From NCBI GenBank assembly GCA_002718515.1, contig PBEX01000028.1, forward strand, positions 1 to 26,591: a DNA stretch of 26,591 nt, written 5' to 3'. Positions 22,949 to 26,591 of this stretch are shown here, piece by piece (the stretch's first letter is position 1; every line of letters begins with the position of its first letter). Below the pieces are notes generated by a model. It saw nothing but the letters and a program-made list of their open reading frames with translations. It did no database searches and had not been told where the DNA came from. Source of the DNA: Phycisphaerae bacterium. GTDB lineage: Bacteria; Planctomycetota; Phycisphaerae; Phycisphaerales; SM1A02. The translations under genes and the position numbers were made by a program.

Positions 22949-25183
22949 ATGAGTACTTCTACGATTATCTATACCCACACCGATGAAGCTCCAGCGCTTG
23001 CCACATATTCCTTTCTCCCGATTGTGAGGGCATTTTCAGCTTCGTCTGGCATCAATATCGAACTCAAAGATATCTCACTATCTGGGCGAATTCTCGCTCA
23101 CTTTCCTGAATGTCTAACTGAAGAACAACGTGTCAGCGATGGTCTTGCAGAACTCGGAGAACTTGTGAAACTGCCTGAGGCAAATGTCATTAAGTTGCCA
23201 AACATCAGTGCATCGATTCCTCAACTCAAGGCAGCCATTCAAGAGTTGCAAGACAAGGGCTATGCAGTTCCCGATTATCCTGAAGAACCCCAAAATGAGG
23301 AAGAGCAACTTGTTCAGGAAACATATAACAAGGTAAAGGGATCAGCAGTCAATCCAGTTCTGCGTGAAGGCAACTCCGACCGTAGAGCGCCACGTGCAGT
23401 TAAAGAATATGCTCGGCAGCACCCGCATAGAATGGGTGCATGGTCAAGTGAAAGCAAGTCACATGTTTCGCACATGAGTGAAGGTGATTTCTTTTCGAAC
23501 GAACAATCTAAAACTATGGAACAAGAAACAGTAGTTTCAATTGTTCACATTGACAATGACGGTAACGAATCAGTACTCAAAGAAGGCGTAGCAATTCAGG
23601 AAGGCGAAGTCATCGACGCAACTTTCATGAGCAAGCATAAGCTTGTCTCTTTTTTAGAAGAACAAGTTGCAGATGCAAAAGATAAAGATGTCTTGTTTTC
23701 CCTTCATATGAAGGCGACTATGATGAAAGTGTCCGATCCGATTATCTTCGGTCTGGCAGTCAAAGTTTTTTACAAGGAACTGTTTGAAAAGTATGGCGAT
23801 TTGTTTGAAGCTCTCGGAGTTGATGTTAACAATGGCTTTGGCGATGTTGAATCAAAGATTGCATCCCTTCAAGCAGAACAACAATCAGAGATTCGAGAAA
23901 CCATTGCTTGCATATATGAAAATAATCCATTAATTGCAATGGTTGATTCCGAAAAGGGCATAACAAACTTACATGTGCCCAGTGATGTCATTATTGACGC
24001 TTCAATGCCTGCGATGATTCGCACTTCAGGTTGCATGTGGAATGCAAATGGTGAAACTCAAGATACTAAAGCAGTGATTCCAGATAACAGTTACGCAGGG
24101 GTCTATCAAGCAGTGATCGAATACTGCAAGACCAACGGTGCGTTTGACCCAAGAACAATGGGGAGTGTTTCAAACGTGGGATTAATGGCACAGAAAGCTG
24201 AAGAATACGGTTCACATGACAAAACATTTGAGATTGCATCAGATGGTGTTGTGAAAGTTGTTACTTGTAACCAAGAAGTTGTCTTTGAACATAATGTAGA
24301 AGCAGGGGATATATGGCGCATGTGCCAAACAAAAGATGCCCCTATTCAAGACTGGGTCAAACTTGCAGTCAACAGAGCAAGAGCGACTGGGGTTCCTGCT
24401 GTGTTTTGGCTCGATGAACACAGGTCTCATGATGCTGAACTCATTAAGAAAGTTAAAGCGTATCTGCCTGAACATGACACAAATGGACTTGAATTTCACA
24501 CGATGTCACCAGCAGAGGCATGCACTTATTCATGCAATCGAGTAAGTGAAGGTAAAGACACAATCTCAGTCACTGGTAATGTGTTAAGAGATTTTCTAAC
24601 TGACTTGTTCCCTATTTTGGAAGTTGGAACAAGTGCGAAGATGCTCTCAATTGTGCCACTCATGAATGGAGGTGGACTGTTTGAAACAGGTGCGGGTGGT
24701 TCTGCCCCAAAGCATGTCCAACAGTTTGAAAAGGAAAATCACTTAAGATGGGATTCGCTTGGAGAGTTTTTAGCACTTGCTGCATCATTTGAACACTTGT
24801 CAAATACAAGCGATTGCGAAACAGCAAAACTTCTTTCTGAAACGCTTGATGATGCGACTACGCAATATCTGTTAAACAACAAAGCGCCATCAAGAAAAGT
24901 AGGGGAGTCAGACAACCGCACATCGCACTTCTATGTTGCCATGTATTGGGCTAGATCTATAGCAAGTCAAACAAAAGACAAAGAATTAGCAAGTGAGTTT
25001 TTGTCAATTGCAGAAAGTCTTGAGGCAAATGAAACAATAATTTGTCAAGAATTTATTGATGCTCAAGGGGAGTCAGTTGATATTGATGGCTATTACTTCC
25101 CTTCAGTTGATCTGGCTAGTCGGTCAATGAGACCAAGCAAAACCTTTAATTCAATTATTGAAAAAATCAGTGCTCTGGTGTAA
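22949..25183 (+). CDS. icd: Monomeric NADP-dependent isocitrate dehydrogenase
   Basis: A TCA-cycle enzyme converting isocitrate to 2-oxoglutarate, CO2 and NADPH. At 744 residues it has the full length of the monomeric (IDH-II) class, which is unrelated in length to the common dimeric enzyme. Class signatures run the whole chain: [118 protein letters not shown] and [23 protein letters not shown] 22949 follows a weak GATGGG. The 3' end overlaps the convergent Nudix gene by 17 bases. Codon use is like the genes before it, in contrast to the AT-rich genes after it. Confidence 0.97.
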   Translation: MSTSTIIYTHTDEAPALATYSFLPIVRAFSASSGINIELKDISLSGRILAHFPECLTEEQRVSDGLAELGELVKLPEANVIKLPNISASIPQLKAAIQELQDKGYAVPDYPEEPQNEEEQLVQETYNKVKGSAVNPVLREGNSDRRAPRAVKEYARQHPHRMGAWSSESKSHVSHMSEGDFFSNEQSKTMEQETVVSIVHIDNDGNESVLKEGVAIQEGEVIDATFMSKHKLVSFLEEQVADAKDKDVLFSLHMKATMMKVSDPIIFGLAVKVFYKELFEKYGDLFEALGVDVNNGFGDVESKIASLQAEQQSEIRETIACIYENNPLIAMVDSEKGITNLHVPSDVIIDASMPAMIRTSGCMWNANGETQDTKAVIPDNSYAGVYQAVIEYCKTNGAFDPRTMGSVSNVGLMAQKAEEYGSHDKTFEIASDGVVKVVTCNQEVVFEHNVEAGDIWRMCQTKDAPIQDWVKLAVNRARATGVPAVFWLDEHRSHDAELIKKVKAYLPEHDTNGLEFHTMSPAEACTYSCNRVSEGKDTISVTGNVLRDFLTDLFPILEVGTSAKMLSIVPLMNGGGLFETGAGGSAPKHVQQFEKENHLRWDSLGEFLALAASFEHLSNTSDCETAKLLSETLDDATTQYLLNNKAPSRKVGESDNRTSHFYVAMYWARSIASQTKDKELASEFLSIAESLEANETIICQEFIDAQGESVDIDGYYFPSVDLASRSMRPSKTFNSIIEKISALV

Positions 25184-25607
25184 TTGTTGAATCCCAGAAT
25201 GGTTTATCTAGAGGGTCTTTTAGAATTTCAATAAGGGGTTTTGGCAATAAATTTTGTTCCTTTAAACAGTTTTTATCTGCCCATAAAAATTCAAGATGCA
25301 TTTCATCCTGTGAAGCAGGTTTTGGCGTTTTGTCTAAAGTTAGTTGATGATTAACTTCAAAGAAGAGTGAAATTTCGCACTCATTCTCCCATGCATTTTC
25401 AATTGCCCCTGAAAAGTTTTTAATAGAAACAATTTCCCCAATCTCTTCTTTTACTTCTCTTTCAAGTGCTTGCGTTGCAGATTCGCCTAATTCAATATGT
25501 CCGCCAGGCAAAAAAGTATAATTGCCTTGTTTTTGTTTGCAAAGCAAAAGGTAATCATTGGTAAGGATAATTGCCCTAGTGATATAACGAAAGTTTAGTT
25601 GTGTCAT
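25167..25607 (-). CDS. Nudix hydrolase
   Basis: A 146-residue hydrolase of the Nudix family, which cleaves nucleoside diphosphates linked to other groups. The Nudix box GX5EX7REVXEEXG is complete at about residues 36-58 ([23 protein letters not shown]). Upstream is [18 protein letters not shown]. The substrate cannot be predicted: relatives act on oxidised nucleotides, NADH, ADP-ribose or mRNA caps. The gene is more AT-rich and uses more TTA, TTT and AAA than the genes to its left. Its end overlaps icd by 17 bases. Confidence 0.92.
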   Translation of the reverse strand: MTQLNFRYITRAIILTNDYLLLCKQKQGNYTFLPGGHIELGESATQALEREVKEEIGEIVSIKNFSGAIENAWENECEISLFFEVNHQLTLDKTPKPASQDEMHLEFLWADKNCLKEQNLLPKPLIEILKDPLDKPFWDSTITPEH

Positions 25608-25663
25608 TAAATGGCTCTATCTATCTGATATCAGGCGGCTTTTTATTGGTTTAGTGTAAGTTA

Positions 25664-25676
25664 TCTTAATTTAAGA
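25664..25676. repeat. AT-rich dyad before the Cys-rich gene
   Basis: TCTTAA-T-TTAAGA, a 6-1-6 perfect dyad in the divergent spacer. It may be an operator, but AT-rich dyads also arise by chance. Confidence 0.3.
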
Positions 25677-25752
25677 GATTAATTGCATTATTTAAAGTAT
25701 TTACTAATTGCATTTGCTTCTATTTAAGTAACAATATGAGCAGTAATTAATT

Positions 25753-26591
25753 ATGAAATTCACAAACTTTAAAATTATTTTGATGGCATTTGCATTTCTA
25801 TTAGCGTGCTTTTCGAACTTAGGTTTTGCTGGTGATTGTGGCAGCGGTGATGATTCAATGCAGATGATGTCAGACTGCAATGGCAACTGTTGCCCTATGG
25901 CTTGGGTTTTCGATGATATATGTGATAACGGTGTTAGAGATTGGCCTATAGATTCTGGTATTTTTATATATTTAGATTGCCAAGAGGTTTACTGTGATTT
26001 ATACCAATGCGAAGGTTGCACTTTAGATTGTCCAGAAGGTCAGGCTCCAGATTGCAATGGTAATTGTGCGCCTCTCCAATGGATAATTGATGATATCTGC
26101 GATGTCGGGCAAAGAACTTTTAATGGCAATGCCATTGTTTTAGCATGTCAAGAATATGGTTGTGATGCTCAGACTTGTCCTGGTGTCTGTTGGGAAACTT
26201 ATAGTGAATGGAGTTTGGATAATTTTGGAGCCTGTTGTTCAGGAGACTCTTGCTTAGAATTAACAAGATCAGATTGCTGGGAATTAGGTTATACCTTTAT
26301 GGGCAGTAATACCCAGTGTCAATCTAATACTTGCCTATGCGGGGAAGGTTGGATAGCAGATTGCAATGGTAATTGTATTCCTTTTCAAACAGCAGGAGGG
26401 GGATACTGTTCGCATGGAGAGCAGTTTGATCCTGATGGAATTTATGATAATGGTGATGAATTTTATATTGACTTAGATTGCCATGCACTTGCATGTGGAT
26501 TATCTGGTTGTGTTGGTAATTGCCCAGGCGCTTGTTGTGCAGGGGGTGAATGCCTTAGTGCTGCAACTTGGCATCAATGTCTTGAATTAGG
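25753..26591 (+). CDS. Secreted Cys-rich repeat protein (partial, runs off the window)
   Basis: An open frame from ATG 25753 to the window edge without a stop (279 complete codons). A signal peptide spans residues 1-26 (IILMAFAFLLACFSNLGFA). Two kinds of Cys-rich module follow. The DCNGNC module occurs at residues 41, 100 and 203, the first two continuing W-x-x-DDICD and then CQExxCD. The GACC module occurs at about 159 (ACCSGDSCLELTRSDCWELG) and again near the end (GACCAGGECLSAATWHQC). Repeats of the GACC kind are frequent in large secreted proteins of marine planctomycetes. The fixed Cys and Asp positions suggest disulfide- and calcium-stabilised extracellular modules. Function is unknown. 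The gene is strongly TTA-leucine biased. Total length and C-terminal anchor cannot be seen. Confidence 0.82.
   Translation, partial: MKFTNFKIILMAFAFLLACFSNLGFAGDCGSGDDSMQMMSDCNGNCCPMAWVFDDICDNGVRDWPIDSGIFIYLDCQEVYCDLYQCEGCTLDCPEGQAPDCNGNCAPLQWIIDDICDVGQRTFNGNAIVLACQEYGCDAQTCPGVCWETYSEWSLDNFGACCSGDSCLELTRSDCWELGYTFMGSNTQCQSNTCLCGEGWIADCNGNCIPFQTAGGGYCSHGEQFDPDGIYDNGDEFYIDLDCHALACGLSGCVGNCPGACCAGGECLSAATWHQCLEL

Noticed and set aside
1..26591. CRISPR arrays, transposases, phage genes, toxin-antitoxin pairs
   Set aside because: No regularly spaced repeats, no transposase or integrase motifs, and no small coupled toxin-antitoxin gene pair were seen.

Overview
The window looks like a piece of a marine planctomycete chromosome, probably of the Phycisphaerae type. 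This is inference. The evidence is the mix of families: a single-domain fibro-slime secreted protein, a Cys-rich secreted protein built from DCNGNC and GACC modules, an FG-GAP propeller fused to TPRs on a lipoprotein, tandem amidohydrolases with degenerate partners, and a bacterial RRM protein. Base composition is moderate and below 50% GC by eye, and it becomes clearly more AT-rich after about 25.2 kb. No insertion sequence, phage gene, CRISPR array, rRNA or tRNA was seen. The window is densely coding: no gap exceeds about 200 bases.

Layout. 0-1.3 kb: a DUF4145-like protein translationally coupled to a short MgtC-family membrane protein. 1.3-2.4 kb (minus): an exported MsrB-MsrA fusion. 2.5-4.6 kb: an isolated cytochrome oxidase subunit III gene with a whole mono-haem cytochrome c domain inserted in it, followed by a RarD-like permease and a terminator. 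4.6-10.3 kb (minus): a low-complexity secreted protein, then two overlapping genes carrying three amidohydrolase-like modules, of which only one keeps its metal ligands. 10.3-13.5 kb: an RRM protein and, divergently, the FG-GAP/TPR lipoprotein. 13.5-16.5 kb (minus): panD, an MscS-type channel, a hairpin-rich spacer, and a cyclophilin / PAP2-like / FMN reductase operon. 16.6-18.3 kb: umuD-umuC. 18.3-21.4 kb: FkbM methyltransferase (minus), fibro-slime protein (plus), aldehyde dehydrogenase (minus). 21.5-25.2 kb: trhO, a DUF1648 membrane protein and monomeric isocitrate dehydrogenase. 25.2 kb to the end: a Nudix hydrolase (minus) and the start of the Cys-rich repeat protein, both AT-rich and TTA-leucine-rich.

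How the genes work together. Most are housekeeping: TCA cycle, beta-alanine for CoA, tRNA wobble modification, oxidant repair and SOS translesion synthesis. They are mixed with envelope and secreted proteins. Five of the six convergent gene pairs overlap or abut at their stop codons, so transcripts must run into each other or end without an intergenic terminator. The most unusual element is the cytochrome c domain inside CoxIII. The next most interesting are the structured spacer at 14.68-14.84 kb, the 11-bp-period direct repeat before umuD, and the long inverted repeat between the RRM and FG-GAP genes.
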